A DNA stretch of 23,162 nucleotides from an uncultured Bacilli bacterium (GTDB lineage: Bacteria; Bacillota_I; Bacilli_A; RF39; UBA660). The notes under the pieces are model-generated. The model was not told the origin of the DNA. It made no database searches and was given only the letters and a program-made list of their open reading frames with translations. Shown here one piece after another: positions 1 to 8,402 of this stretch. The position numbers and the translations under genes are program-made. Each line of letters starts with the position of its first letter. Within the stretch, counting starts at the first letter, position 1. The DNA lies in contig CAKOLD010000015.1 in NCBI GenBank assembly GCA_934096015.1, positions 1 through 23,162 of the forward strand, read 5' to 3'.

Positions 1-1621
1 CAGTTTTTTTATTACCAGAAGCATCAAATAGTGATCCTTCATAAATATCCCCATCGTAACAAGCATAATAAGTAACATTAGAATCACCAAAAGTAAAATT
101 GTGGGTCAGTCCTCCACTACCTATTTTCGTAGCACAATCTCTAGTGGTACTCCAACCAATTAAATTATAGTTGAAATAGTGTAATGCTTGATCGAACGCA
201 ACACTGTGACTAGTACCTACTACACCAGTTATTTTATAAATTCCGTTGTTTCCATCCCAATTAACTCCCAATGTATTAGGTCCCCATCCACCTTGCCAAT
301 CTAAAGTGATTGTACTTATGGATAGTTGTTCACCAGTACAAGCTTGATTATATGCTTCGAACTGATCTAATGCTCCATATTGTTCTAGTTTGTCTCTAAC
401 GAATTCACAACCGCAGCTTCCTACCATTTCGGCAACATTTTTATACTTTGATTCTTTAAATGTACTTGGATTAGGTTCGTATCCATACTTAATTGAAAAT
501 TCGGCATAACCTTCTTTTTTCTCCGCACTACATTCCGTTTTTAAAGGTATTTGATTTGCTGGATTATTTCGATTGTACTCTAGATTATTAAATTCTAGGA
601 TTGAACCATAATTAAAATTTCCGTATGACATCATATCATCTATGAGTAATTGTCTTAAGTTTACAAGGCCTTCTCCACCATATCTATTAAAAAATTCTTC
701 GTAACTTATACCATATTCAGAAGTATCTTTTATAGTTATTAGCCAATATCCATCGCCAAATCTTAAATAATAATCTAGTTTAAGATTTTCATAGCCATCT
801 ACCCCTTCACAGATTGAATTGTACGAACCTATTGTACCCGATGTTTTGTGATTAAGAGTTCTTTCTTTTAGTATGTTACACACTTCTTTCATTTTAGCAC
901 CCGCTTCTTTTCTGAAATCTTCATAAGTTGCTCCATATCCACGAGTGATTGTTGTTAGGTAATTTGGGGAATCAAAATATCCGACACATTGTTTTGGATT
1001 ATCTGGATTTTGCCAAATAATTCTTGAGTTTCCTAAATTAAAAGGATCGCTGTCACATCTGTTTTCTTCTTTTGGTTCTGGTACTTCATTAATGATTTTA
1101 CTATCTATGCGTCCTTGAACCAATACTTCGTTATAGGCTTTAACCCAGTAATTTGCTAAATAATAATTATTTGCTTCTTTTGCTTCTTCATATTTTTTTT
1201 CATATAATTTTTTAACTTGTCTTAAGATGTCATTTCCTGTAGATTGACCTAAGCGTTCATAAATACCATTCTCTCCGTTAAGATTCCAAGAATCACAACC
1301 ACCACCCGATTCTTCTTTTGGTCGACAGAAGAAAAATTCAAATCCCATGTATGAATTATAACCGTCACCATTTAAAAGGTCGGAATCTACTACTTTTACA
1401 ATATAATCTCCATATGTTAGAATTAATGCATCACTATCGTCTATTAATCTATAATTATCATAATTTGGATTTTTGACAACATTAGCACTACCTAGTTTTT
1501 TTTGTTTTGCGCCAATGTAAGATATGCCATTTTTGTTATGAATCTTAGAATATATAAAACCTCCTAAACTTATTAGAATTATTAATAAAAGTAGGATTAT
1601 ATAACGTTTTTTTAATTTCAT
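1..1621 (-). CDS. Membrane-anchored extracytoplasmic protein, C-terminus beyond window
   Basis: The frame is open from the ATG at 1621 down to base 1, so about 540 codons are visible and the C-terminus is missing. The N-terminus is a short basic stretch followed by one hydrophobic helix (about residues 6-25), so the rest is probably outside the membrane. The body is Cys-containing, with many Tyr, Asn and Asp and no family I can name. Near the visible end (about residues 480-525) a segment with LIGWSTTRDC and YYACYDG resembles the end of an InlB-type B-repeat (Flg_new-like), the same fold type as in the surface protein at 18620-20155. The stop of the upstream gene and this ATG overlap by one base (TAATG), with an AGGAG site just upstream, so the two are translationally coupled. 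Function unknown; probably a surface or envelope protein. Confidence 0.8.
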   Translation of the reverse strand, partial: MKLKKRYIILLLLIILISLGGFIYSKIHNKNGISYIGAKQKKLGSANVVKNPNYDNYRLIDDSDALILTYGDYIVKVVDSDLLNGDGYNSYMGFEFFFCRPKEESGGGCDSWNLNGENGIYERLGQSTGNDILRQVKKLYEKKYEEAKEANNYYLANYWVKAYNEVLVQGRIDSKIINEVPEPKEENRCDSDPFNLGNSRIIWQNPDNPKQCVGYFDSPNYLTTITRGYGATYEDFRKEAGAKMKEVCNILKERTLNHKTSGTIGSYNSICEGVDGYENLKLDYYLRFGDGYWLITIKDTSEYGISYEEFFNRYGGEGLVNLRQLLIDDMMSYGNFNYGSILEFNNLEYNRNNPANQIPLKTECSAEKKEGYAEFSIKYGYEPNPSTFKESKYKNVAEMVGSCGCEFVRDKLEQYGALDQFEAYNQACTGEQLSISTITLDWQGGWGPNTLGVNWDGNNGIYKITGVVGTSHSVAFDQALHYFNYNLIGWSTTRDCATKIGSGGLTHNFTFGDSNVTYYACYDGDIYEGSLFDASGNKKT

Positions 1622-2286
1622 TATAGTTCACTCCTTTTCTTTTTGATAAGAAGTATTATAACTATAATAACAATTCCTAATATAATACCAGTTCCAGAGT
1701 AAATTGTTATGTGTTTTTTATCAAATATGCTTTCTTCTACTTTGGTAGTTGTTGTAGTAACTTTTTTTACTCTAGCTTCTAAATATTGTTTTAAAGATTC
1801 TTCTACTTCTTCTTCACTTTTATTTATTTCTGTAGTTATATATTTTTGACAATATGAATGATTTTGTAAGTATTGATTATTACATATTTCTAAATTAGAG
1901 AATTGATTATATTTAGGTTTTATAATTGTTTTAGTTGTTAAAATATTTCCATAACAAGATGGTTTATTAGATTTTATTTGAAATTTATATTCTTCTAAGT
2001 TATTAGAATCTCTTTCTATTATGTACTTACCATCTTCAGTATCATAATAAGTAATTTCAGTTTCTTGTTCTGTTTCTGGATTATTATAAGTAATAAAAAT
2101 ATTATTGGTTATATTATATATAAAAATATCTACTTTATCATCTTGTATTTCATAGATAATTTTTATATTACTCATATCACTATTTAATTCTGTTTGTTCT
2201 TTATAAGTGCATCCTGATGCTGCAGAAACAGAGAGATTAAACATAAACATTGTTAGGATTATTAAAATACTTTTAATACCTTTCAT
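1621..2286 (-). CDS. Secreted/anchored hypothetical protein with C-terminal membrane helix
   Basis: This encodes 221 aa with an N-terminal signal peptide (about residues 1-23, ending SVSAASG). The extracytoplasmic body has a few Cys residues. A Glu-rich and Thr-rich stretch (EEEVEESLKQ, then TTTTTK) leads to a C-terminal hydrophobic helix (about 196-215) and a KKKR tail. This is a type I membrane topology. No clear LPxTG motif precedes the helix, although YSGTG sits at its start. The start is supported by a GGAGG site about 9 nt upstream. It is the first gene of a two-gene operon with the large membrane-anchored protein downstream (TAATG overlap). A promoter is visible at 2311-2339. I do not recognise the family. 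The coupling suggests that the two proteins form an envelope complex, which is inference. Confidence 0.75.
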   Translation of the reverse strand: MKGIKSILIILTMFMFNLSVSAASGCTYKEQTELNSDMSNIKIIYEIQDDKVDIFIYNITNNIFITYNNPETEQETEITYYDTEDGKYIIERDSNNLEEYKFQIKSNKPSCYGNILTTKTIIKPKYNQFSNLEICNNQYLQNHSYCQKYITTEINKSEEEVEESLKQYLEARVKKVTTTTTKVEESIFDKKHITIYSGTGIILGIVIIVIILLIKKKRSEL

Positions 2287-2310
2287 ATAAAATCCTCCAT
2301 ATTCTCTTTA

Positions 2311-2339
2311 AGTATAACATAGTTAGATAATATTTCCAA
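2311..2339 (-). promoter_or_regulatory. Promoter of the 2286-1 envelope operon
   Basis: On the minus strand a -35 element TTGGAA (2334-2339) and a -10 element TATACT (2311-2316) are separated by 17 bp. They lie about 25 nt upstream of the ATG at 2286, with GGAGG in between. This fits a housekeeping sigma-A-type promoter. Confidence 0.6.
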
Positions 2340-2382
2340 CAAAAAAGATATGTTTTATGCTAAAATAAATATGGTGAAAATT

Positions 2383-3012
2383 ATGAAATATGGTTTAAAA
2401 AACTTTGTTATTTATTTATTATTACCTAACTTTATAATAATGTTATTGTCTAATTTTATTACTAATATTATTATAAAGAGTATTTTAGGTTATCTAGTTT
2501 TATTAATCTATTTTATTATATTATCTAAAGATGATTTAATTAAACAATATAAAGATTTTAAGAATAATAAAATTAAGTATTTAAAGATTATTTTAAAATA
2601 TACTTTTATTTGTTTTATATTAATGATGTTTTCTAATTATATTATTAATAAATTTATAAATGTATTACCTACTAATGAACTTAATAATAGAGAACTTATT
2701 AAAAATAATATTTTACTGGCATTTATATATATTGTATTTATTGCTCCATTGCTTGAAGAATATGTTTTTAGATATAGTTTTAGAAAAATTAATAATTATT
2801 ATTTATATATGTTTATGACATTATCTTTATTTACATTTATTCATTTAATGTCAATTAATAGTATTAGTGAAATATATTACTTAATCCCTTATTCTATAAT
2901 AGGTTTTGGTTTTAGTAGTGTATATTTTAAGACTCAAAATTATTTTGCAAGCTTATTTAGTCATATTATTCATAACCTACTTTGTGTTATAATCATTATG
3001 ATAGGATTATAG
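2383..3012 (+). CDS. CPBP-family intramembrane glutamic endopeptidase
   Basis: This is a multi-pass membrane protein of the CPBP (CAAX protease/bacteriocin-processing, 'Abi') family. All three family motifs are present. Motif 1 is EEYVFR, with the catalytic Glu pair and Arg at about residues 125-130. Motif 2 is FTFIH (about 150-154). Motif 3 is SHIIHN (about 193-198). It should therefore be an active intramembrane protease; its substrate is unknown. The frame is open from an ATG at 2350, but that start and the ATG at 2371 lack a ribosome site. The ATG at 2383 has GGTG 6 nt upstream, matching the AGGTG site of the next gene, so I prefer 2383 (209 aa). The gene is followed 8 nt later by the metallophosphoesterase gene, so the two are likely cotranscribed. 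It is divergent from the envelope operon at 1-2286. Confidence 0.85.
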   Translation: MKYGLKNFVIYLLLPNFIIMLLSNFITNIIIKSILGYLVLLIYFIILSKDDLIKQYKDFKNNKIKYLKIILKYTFICFILMMFSNYIINKFINVLPTNELNNRELIKNNILLAFIYIVFIAPLLEEYVFRYSFRKINNYYLYMFMTLSLFTFIHLMSINSISEIYYLIPYSIIGFGFSSVYFKTQNYFASLFSHIIHNLLCVIIIMIGL

Positions 3013-3020
3013 GTGAATTT

Positions 3021-3869
3021 ATGAGTTCTAAAAAGCAGAAAAAAAAGAGTAATTTTTTATATTATTTTATTATGTTTATTATAATTTTAGGATTTATTTT
3101 AGTTATATGGAGCAGATATATTTCTACTAAAGGATTAAGAGTTAGAGAATATAGTATTAGTTCTGATAAACTTTTATTAAATGATGCTGGTTTAAAAATA
3201 GTACAATTTAGTGATTTAAATTATAATAGTACTGTGTTCGAGGAAGAATTAGTTCATTTAGTAGATACTATAAATGAATTGAGACCTGATTTAGTTTTTT
3301 TTACAGGAGATTTATTTAGTAAGAAAGTTAATGTAAGTGAAAAAGATAAAGAAATTATTACTCGAGAATTTAAAAGAATAGAATCAAATATTGATAAGTA
3401 TGCTGTTAAAGGTGATAATGATTACGCAACTATGTATTTTGATTCAGTTATGAATGAAGCAGAATTTAAGGTTTTAAATAATACTGATGAGTATATTTAT
3501 TCAGGATCTAGTAAGCCTATATATTTATATGGATTAGATGATATGATTAAGGGAAATCCTAATTATGATGGTATTAATATTGATAACGATTTTTATAAAA
3601 TTGTATTAGTTCATGAACCTGATAGTTTTGATAACTTTAAAGATAAGAATATTGATTTAGTTTTAGCAGGTCATTCTCGTAATGGTCAAGTAAGACTACC
3701 TTTTATTGGACCTTTATATCGAGAACGTGGCTACAAAAAATATTATGATGAACATTATATATTTGATAATACTAATGTTTATATATCAGGTGGTATTGGT
3801 ACTAATAATTATAAATTTAGATTTTTAACTAAACCATCTATTAATTTTTTTAGATTATATAATAAATAA
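3021..3869 (+). CDS. YkuE-like membrane-anchored metallophosphoesterase, degenerate active site
   Basis: A 282-aa protein starts at the ATG at 3021, which has AGGTG 5 nt upstream. An earlier in-frame ATG at 2982 lies inside the CPBP gene and has no ribosome site. A basic N-terminus and one membrane helix (about 12-30) are followed by a calcineurin-like phosphoesterase domain recognisable by FSDLN, FFTGDLF, KGDND, VHEPD and AGHSRNGQ in family order. Members of the YkuE type act on lipid or cell-wall phosphoesters outside the membrane. Here several canonical ligands are changed: DxH reads DLN (65-67), GNHD reads GDND (131-134), and GHxH reads GHSR (217-220). H198 and H218 remain. The protein may be inactive, bind metals differently, or serve as a binding protein. 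It is the second gene after the CPBP protease and ends in the bidirectional terminator at 3866-3893. Confidence 0.85.
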   Translation: MSSKKQKKKSNFLYYFIMFIIILGFILVIWSRYISTKGLRVREYSISSDKLLLNDAGLKIVQFSDLNYNSTVFEEELVHLVDTINELRPDLVFFTGDLFSKKVNVSEKDKEIITREFKRIESNIDKYAVKGDNDYATMYFDSVMNEAEFKVLNNTDEYIYSGSSKPIYLYGLDDMIKGNPNYDGINIDNDFYKIVLVHEPDSFDNFKDKNIDLVLAGHSRNGQVRLPFIGPLYRERGYKKYYDEHYIFDNTNVYISGGIGTNNYKFRFLTKPSINFFRLYNK

Positions 3870-3893
3870 AATGAGATGCTTGTCTCATTTTAT
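3866..3893. terminator. Bidirectional terminator between convergent genes
   Basis: A perfect 11-bp stem (3866-3876 with 3883-3893) encloses a 6-nt loop TGCTTG. T-rich sequence follows on plus, and ATTTATT follows on minus. The hairpin contains the stop codons of both convergent genes: TAA of the phosphoesterase at 3867-3869 and TGA of the HTH gene at 3885-3887. Confidence 0.8.
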
Positions 3894-5204
3894 TTTGTTT
3901 AAATTTTTATTGTTGACTTTAATCTCTTTTATTTTATAGTTATATATTTCATTATAATTACGTATATTTTTATTTTTTAAATCTTTTATAATTAAATTTA
4001 AATAGAATAAAGGATTATCATTAGAATACATATCAATACCTACATCATTATCTTCTAAAGTATATAGTTCTAAATTAGGTTTTTCTCCAAGATATTCTAC
4101 AACTATTTCTAGATTATCTAAATTGTTATCTATTTTAACTATATCTTTTGAAGCATAATAACTATTTAATATATAAATATTATTTATGTCATCTAAATCA
4201 ACTTTTATAACTGTTTCTTTATATTCAATATTATTTTCAATTTTACTAAAGGTTAAATAGTTAGAAAATGTTATAGCACTACCTACTCCAATTAAGACAA
4301 AACTAGAAATTAGAATAATAAATATTCTTTTATATAACTGGGGTTGATTAAGTATAAATTTAAATATATATTCTAAAAATATATAATTAATTAGACTGCA
4401 TCCAGATAATACTAAAATTGTACCTAAGAATATTAAACCACTTTTTATTAAAGTAAAATTAAAAGTAAATAGAAATATTAGAATTATAAAACTAATTATT
4501 AAAGGTATTACTATAAATATTAAGCAAAATTTAAAAATATTAATAATAATTTTTTTTAAGATTTTTGGATGTTTTTCATCTCTTATAATTATAGTTTCTT
4601 TATTTTTTTCTAAAATTTTTCTTTCTTCTATAGTAGTTTTTTCTATTTTATCATCAACTATTACAAAATAATTTAAATATCTTATTTTAAATAGATGAAT
4701 AGTAATTATTATAGAACTTATTAGAGAAAATAAAGTATAGATAAATACTATAATGTCTCTCATAAACTTAATTACTACTGTTGGTAATAAAGAAACTAAA
4801 TTAATTATTAAACTTATTAAAATATTTCCTATGATATAAAAGAATAAAATATTTAATCCTATAATAAATAGAAGTTCTAAGACACATTTTATTTTTTCAA
4901 AAAATTTCATGCTACAAAACATTCTATATGACTTAGTTATAAAATTTAGAATAGAGTTTGTATATTCTTTTAAAGTTTTATTCTTTTCTATTTTAGTATT
5001 ACTAGTTACTCCATCATCTAAAAGTTCTTCAATTTGACAATTAAAAATTTTACACATTTCTATTATTTTTTCCATGTCAGGAATTGATATTCCTGATTCC
5101 CATTTGGAAACTGCTTGTCTTGAAACTCCTAACATATCTGCTAATTGTTCTTGAGTGATATTATTAGCTTTTCTTAATTTTGGTAATTTATCACAAAATT
5201 TCAT
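3885..5204 (-). CDS. XRE-family HTH regulator with multi-pass membrane domain
   Basis: This 439-aa protein begins with a Cro/C1-type helix-turn-helix (residues about 5-60) of classic sequence: the first helices contain TQEQLADMLG and the recognition helix VSRQAVSKWESG. The remainder is hydrophobic, with roughly six membrane helices between about residues 110 and 320 and a charged segment (about 185-215). An extracytoplasmic-looking C-terminal domain of about 120 residues follows. This is the architecture of a membrane-tethered DNA-binding sensor; the signal and target genes are unknown. The ATG at 5204 is backed by GGAGGG about 8 nt upstream. TGA is the stop, evidence for the standard genetic code. 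The gene lies 48 bp downstream of the ASCH gene on the same strand and may be cotranscribed with it. Confidence 0.85.
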   Translation of the reverse strand: MKFCDKLPKLRKANNITQEQLADMLGVSRQAVSKWESGISIPDMEKIIEMCKIFNCQIEELLDDGVTSNTKIEKNKTLKEYTNSILNFITKSYRMFCSMKFFEKIKCVLELLFIIGLNILFFYIIGNILISLIINLVSLLPTVVIKFMRDIIVFIYTLFSLISSIIITIHLFKIRYLNYFVIVDDKIEKTTIEERKILEKNKETIIIRDEKHPKILKKIIINIFKFCLIFIVIPLIISFIILIFLFTFNFTLIKSGLIFLGTILVLSGCSLINYIFLEYIFKFILNQPQLYKRIFIILISSFVLIGVGSAITFSNYLTFSKIENNIEYKETVIKVDLDDINNIYILNSYYASKDIVKIDNNLDNLEIVVEYLGEKPNLELYTLEDNDVGIDMYSNDNPLFYLNLIIKDLKNKNIRNYNEIYNYKIKEIKVNNKNLNKIK

Positions 5205-5252
5205 TTTTTCTTCCCTCCAGTTAGAAATATATACTATTCTACTATTTGTTTA

Positions 5253-5666
5253 CTACATATTATCTGGTTCTTTTTGTATATTTTCAGTTGCATCATAGTT
5301 CCAAAGTCCTAGTTTTCCTTTTATTTTGATAGGATTAGAATATTTTTTTATATTTATTAGTTTCCAAGCATAATCTTTTTCACAGTCAATATTTTTATAA
5401 ATATCTTTATTTATTTTTAGACATTTATTTTTAAAGTCTTCGTTACATTTTAAACAGTCAATAATTTCTGCTTCACCAATTATATATCCTGTTAGAATAT
5501 CTGTGGTATATTTTTTTAAACGTTCATGGGAGGGTTTATCAATATTTAATCCTGCGTGAATTAATATTTTGCCACGGTAGTTAGTTTTCCAAGTTCGAAA
5601 TTCATATACTTTTTTATTTTCTATTATTAAGTTTGCAAATGGTTGTTTAATTGTTAATACTTTCAT
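5253..5666 (-). CDS. ASCH-domain protein
   Basis: A small ASCH domain fills the protein. It starts MKVLTIKQPFANLI, followed by KVYEFRTW, YRGKILIHAG and a C-terminal LGLWNYD, the usual signature of this PUA-like fold. ASCH proteins bind RNA or modified nucleosides and some are nucleic-acid amidohydrolases; the substrate here is unknown. The frame opens at an ATG at 5675, but the AAAGGA site abuts that codon. The ATG at 5666 (fourth codon) has proper 9-nt spacing and begins at the domain's conserved MKVL, so it is the preferred start (137 aa). It is separated from the PBP fragment upstream by a terminator at 5697-5722 and from the HTH gene downstream by 48 bp. Confidence 0.85.
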   Translation of the reverse strand: MKVLTIKQPFANLIIENKKVYEFRTWKTNYRGKILIHAGLNIDKPSHERLKKYTTDILTGYIIGEAEIIDCLKCNEDFKNKCLKINKDIYKNIDCEKDYAWKLINIKKYSNPIKIKGKLGLWNYDATENIQKEPDNM

Positions 5667-5696
5667 TTCATACATTCCTTTTATTTTTTTTATTAA

Positions 5697-5722
5697 AAAA
5701 TACTACATTTTAGTAGTATTTT
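5697..5722 (-). terminator. Terminator after the PBP gene
   Basis: A 10-bp perfect stem (5697-5706 with 5713-5722) has loop ATTTTA. On the minus strand it is followed by a run of T, 26 nt beyond the PBP stop codon. It would end PBP transcription before the ASCH gene. Confidence 0.75.
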
Positions 5723-5747
5723 AGCATGAGGGTTTATAGTAGTCAAA

Positions 5748-6593
5748 TTAGTCTCCCAACAAGAGTTTTATTGTTCCATTTTCTTTTGTATAGTACCCTG
5801 GGGTTGGACTTTGATATATAACTTTGTTTCCTGTTCCTGAGTATTCTACTTTAAAGGATTTTAATTCTTTTTGGGCTTCTTTTAAACTTAATCCAACTAC
5901 ATTTGGAAGCATTACATATTTAGTATCTAACCATGTGTATTCTTTGGTCATTCCATCTTTAGATGGTTTTAATTCTAAAATATTAATTAAGTCTTTCATA
6001 ACATTTTTGGCTATGGGAGCGGAAACTGTTCCTCCGTATTGGGTTATGCCTTTGGGATTATCAATTGCTACATAAACTACTGCTTCAGGGTTATCTGCTG
6101 GTAAAAAACCAATGAATGAAACAATGTAGTTTCCTTGCATATAAACACCATTTTGGACTTTTTGAGCTGTTCCGGTTTTTCCGCCTACTCTATAATTTTC
6201 TATATAAGCATTTCCTCCAGTACCATTTGCTACTACACTTTCTAAAGCGTATCTAACCATTTCACTAGTTCCATTACTAATTACTTGTCTTACTAATTTT
6301 TTTTCTTGTTTTAAGATTACAGAATTAGTTTCTGGTTCACTTAGACTATTTACAATATATGGTGTGTATAGATATCCGCCATTTATGGCAGCACTTACTC
6401 CAGTAATTTGTTGAATTGGGGTAACTGATATACCTTGTCCAAAGGACATTGTAGCAAGCTCAACGGGACCAATATTAGATTTTTTAAAGAGTATTCCACT
6501 TCCTTCTCCATTTAAATCAATTCCAGTTTTTTTACCAAATCCAAATTGAGTTATATATTTATAAAGAGTATCAACTCCTAGTTTTTGACCCAT
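5748..6593 (-). CDS. Class B PBP (SpoVD/FtsI-like), C-terminal part, cut off by inserted element
   Basis: This is the second half of a penicillin-binding protein transpeptidase. It carries the KTG motif (GGKTGTAQ, about residues 138-143 of this frame) and a C-terminal PASTA domain (about 220-281, beginning LPNVVGLSLKEAQ). It lacks the STFK serine, which is encoded in the fragment at 9396-10490. PBP homology extends upstream of the first ATG, with PGFVV running to base 6611. Beyond that come element sequence and an in-frame TAA. The first ATG has no convincing ribosome site, so this piece is probably not translated by itself. Joined to the N-terminal piece at the shared core it gives an intact protein of about 635 aa. 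No stops or frameshifts have accumulated, so the insertion is either recent or the gene is kept usable. Confidence 0.85.
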   Translation of the reverse strand: MGQKLGVDTLYKYITQFGFGKKTGIDLNGEGSGILFKKSNIGPVELATMSFGQGISVTPIQQITGVSAAINGGYLYTPYIVNSLSEPETNSVILKQEKKLVRQVISNGTSEMVRYALESVVANGTGGNAYIENYRVGGKTGTAQKVQNGVYMQGNYIVSFIGFLPADNPEAVVYVAIDNPKGITQYGGTVSAPIAKNVMKDLINILELKPSKDGMTKEYTWLDTKYVMLPNVVGLSLKEAQKELKSFKVEYSGTGNKVIYQSPTPGYYTKENGTIKLLLGD

Positions 6594-6607
6594 AACAACA
6601 AACCCTG

Positions 6608-6613
6608 GATTGC
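6608..6613 (-). repeat. att core, PBP C-terminal side (left end of element)
   Basis: The core GATTGC (plus) is identical to the core at 9443-9448. The TT at 6610-6611 is the likely crossover dinucleotide, because it is the centre of the near-palindrome in the reconstructed attB. PBP sequence continues to the left and element sequence to the right. Confidence 0.75.
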
Positions 6614-6636
6614 CGGTAGCTGAATTTTCTTTTAAA

Positions 6637-6659
6637 AAAAATTATTCGACATAATATTT
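6637..6659 (-). terminator. Possible weak terminator after the recombinase
   Basis: On the minus strand a 5-bp stem (6641-6645 with 6651-6655, loop of 5 nt), extended by three more pairs beyond one mismatch, is followed by eight T. It begins at the recombinase stop codon and could keep element transcription out of the downstream PBP half. Confidence 0.45.
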
Positions 6660-8241
6660 AATTTTCATAATAAAAATTTTTAATAGAACCATCTTTAAAA
6701 TAAATTTCTAAATTCATTTTATATCTAGTTGATAACTTTTTAACTATAATTTTATCTACTAATAAATTTAGATATAGATTTAGATTGTTATTAATATTAC
6801 TAATATTATCAATTTCTATTTCTATATTTTTTAATCTATTATAATTATCTTTTTTTGTATTAGTATTATTTATTATTTTTTCTAATTTAGATATTTCTAG
6901 ATTATTTGTTTTTAACTTTTTTTCTAATTCATCGTTTGATATTATATTTTTAATATTTAAGTTTATTAATTTATCTTTTTTAATTTCTAATTCTTTTAAT
7001 TCTTCTATTAAGTTTCTTTTTGATTTATTACTTACCTTTGAAAACACATCATAATATAAATTTATAATTTCATTTTTGATGGATTTGATATTATTATTTA
7101 AATATTCTGTTAATATAATTACCATTTTTTTATCTAAATTTTTTTCTCTTATAATTGGAGAATTACAAGATATTACTCCTTCATCTTTATATTTTTTACA
7201 AACCCAAGTTGGATTATTTTTTCTATTACTTCCTGCACATCTTATAAATGCTTTATTATGTTTACTACAAAATAATTTGTTTGTATATTTAGATTCATCA
7301 ATGTTCCTTTGAGATGATGTAATATTTATTTTTCTTTCATTATATCTTTTTTGGTATAACTCATTTGCTTTATTCCATAGTTCTTCTGAAACAATTGGTT
7401 CAATTAAGTCGGTTTTATATATAATTTGATCTTTTTTAGGAGTTTTAATTTTTTTATGGGTTTTGTAACTTTCTACTTTAGTTAGATTTGCTGTATAATA
7501 TCCTTTATATCTTGGATTATTTAGAAACTTTTTTAAGGTAGTTCCAGAGTATGGTTTGTTATTTTTATTCTTATACCCTTTTTTATAGAGAATATTGGAA
7601 ATGCTTTCAAAGGAATATTTGCCTGTTGCATATAAATTAAAGAGTATTTCTATTATAGGTTTTTCTTCTTCATTAATTATCAGTTTACCGTCTTTTTTAT
7701 AGTATCCTGTTAAATTTCCACCAATAATTTTACCATCTTTTATCATTCTTTTTATTCCAAATTTAACTCTTTCCGATAATTTTCTTACTTCATCTTGAGC
7801 AAGACTGGACATAAGAGTTAATCTAAATTCACTATCAGGATAAATTGTGTTTATATTATCACTTATAAAAAAAACTACTGTTCCATTGTTTAAGAGTTCT
7901 TCAGTATATTTAATACTGTCTACTACATTACGAGAAAATCTAGATATTTCTTTAGTTACTATCAAATCTAATTTATCATTTTTAGAATCATTAATCATTT
8001 TTAGAAAATTATCTCTCTTTTTTACACTTGTACCACTTATTCCTTCATCTATGTATTCTCCTACTAAATTCCAGTTTTTATTTTCTTTAATCATTTCTCT
8101 AAAATAATTTGATTGATTTTCTAAACTATTTAATTGATCGTCTTTATCTGTTGATACTCTTGCATAGTATCCAACATTTAAATTCATATTAAAAATAGTT
8201 TTACCAAGTAATAATTCACTTCTAGCTTGAGGTATATTCAT
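6658..8241 (-). CDS. Large serine recombinase (site-specific integrase)
   Basis: This 527-aa protein has the large-serine-recombinase layout. The resolvase domain (about 20-170) holds YYARVSTD with catalytic Ser30 and Arg28, then DEGISGTS, and TKEISRFSRN. A recombinase domain (about 175-300) includes NPRYKGYY. A zinc ribbon (about 340-385) has Cys/His ligands in FCSKHN, WVCKKY and ISCNSP. A coiled-coil region (about 410-480) precedes the C-terminal strand-rich segment. The N-terminus IPQARSELLLGKTIF is typical of integrases of Firmicutes mobile elements. It would integrate and excise by serine-linked recombination between short att sites. AGGGAG stands 8 nt before the ATG, and the start overlaps the upstream 45-aa ORF by 20 nt. 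It is complete, with no broken motif, so the enzyme is probably functional. Confidence 0.95.
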   Translation of the reverse strand: MNIPQARSELLLGKTIFNMNLNVGYYARVSTDKDDQLNSLENQSNYFREMIKENKNWNLVGEYIDEGISGTSVKKRDNFLKMINDSKNDKLDLIVTKEISRFSRNVVDSIKYTEELLNNGTVVFFISDNINTIYPDSEFRLTLMSSLAQDEVRKLSERVKFGIKRMIKDGKIIGGNLTGYYKKDGKLIINEEEKPIIEILFNLYATGKYSFESISNILYKKGYKNKNNKPYSGTTLKKFLNNPRYKGYYTANLTKVESYKTHKKIKTPKKDQIIYKTDLIEPIVSEELWNKANELYQKRYNERKINITSSQRNIDESKYTNKLFCSKHNKAFIRCAGSNRKNNPTWVCKKYKDEGVISCNSPIIREKNLDKKMVIILTEYLNNNIKSIKNEIINLYYDVFSKVSNKSKRNLIEELKELEIKKDKLINLNIKNIISNDELEKKLKTNNLEISKLEKIINNTNTKKDNYNRLKNIEIEIDNISNINNNLNLYLNLLVDKIIVKKLSTRYKMNLEIYFKDGSIKNFYYEN

Positions 8242-8359
8242 GTTTTTTCTCCCTAATTAATGCGTCATTAATAAATTTAAATTCTTCAAAACTAATTATC
8301 TTTTTTTGATATAATTCTTTGTTTATGATTAATTTTAATTCTTTAATAATGTTATCCAT
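8222..8359 (-). CDS. 45-aa SHOCT-like small protein, candidate excision cofactor
   Basis: A 45-codon frame starts at the ATG at 8359 with a strong GGGAGG site 7 nt upstream. It ends in TAG at 8222, 20 nt inside the recombinase gene. The product is charged and helical, with ELYQKKIISFEEFKFIND resembling the short SHOCT motif (two helices around a turn, L-Y-x-K-x-x-I-S-x-E-E-F). Such small proteins often accompany recombinase genes in Firmicutes elements. The overlap and ribosome site make it a real gene. A role as recombination directionality factor or recombinase partner is inference from position and size only. Confidence 0.75.
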   Translation of the reverse strand: MDNIIKELKLIINKELYQKKIISFEEFKFINDALIREKKHEYTSS

Positions 8360-8402
8360 AATAACCTCCCACTTAATAATATTATTTCTAGAAAATAATA
8401 TG

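Noticed and set aside
3872..3887. UGA read as tryptophan (Mollicutes-type code)
   Set aside because: The HTH gene ends naturally at TGA within a terminator, Trp codons are TGG throughout, and no conserved protein in the window has an internal TGA.
5205..5252. Repeated TAGTA words upstream of the HTH gene as an autoregulatory operator
   Set aside because: Three TAGTA words occur with uneven spacing and without dyad symmetry, and such words are common in this AT-rich DNA.
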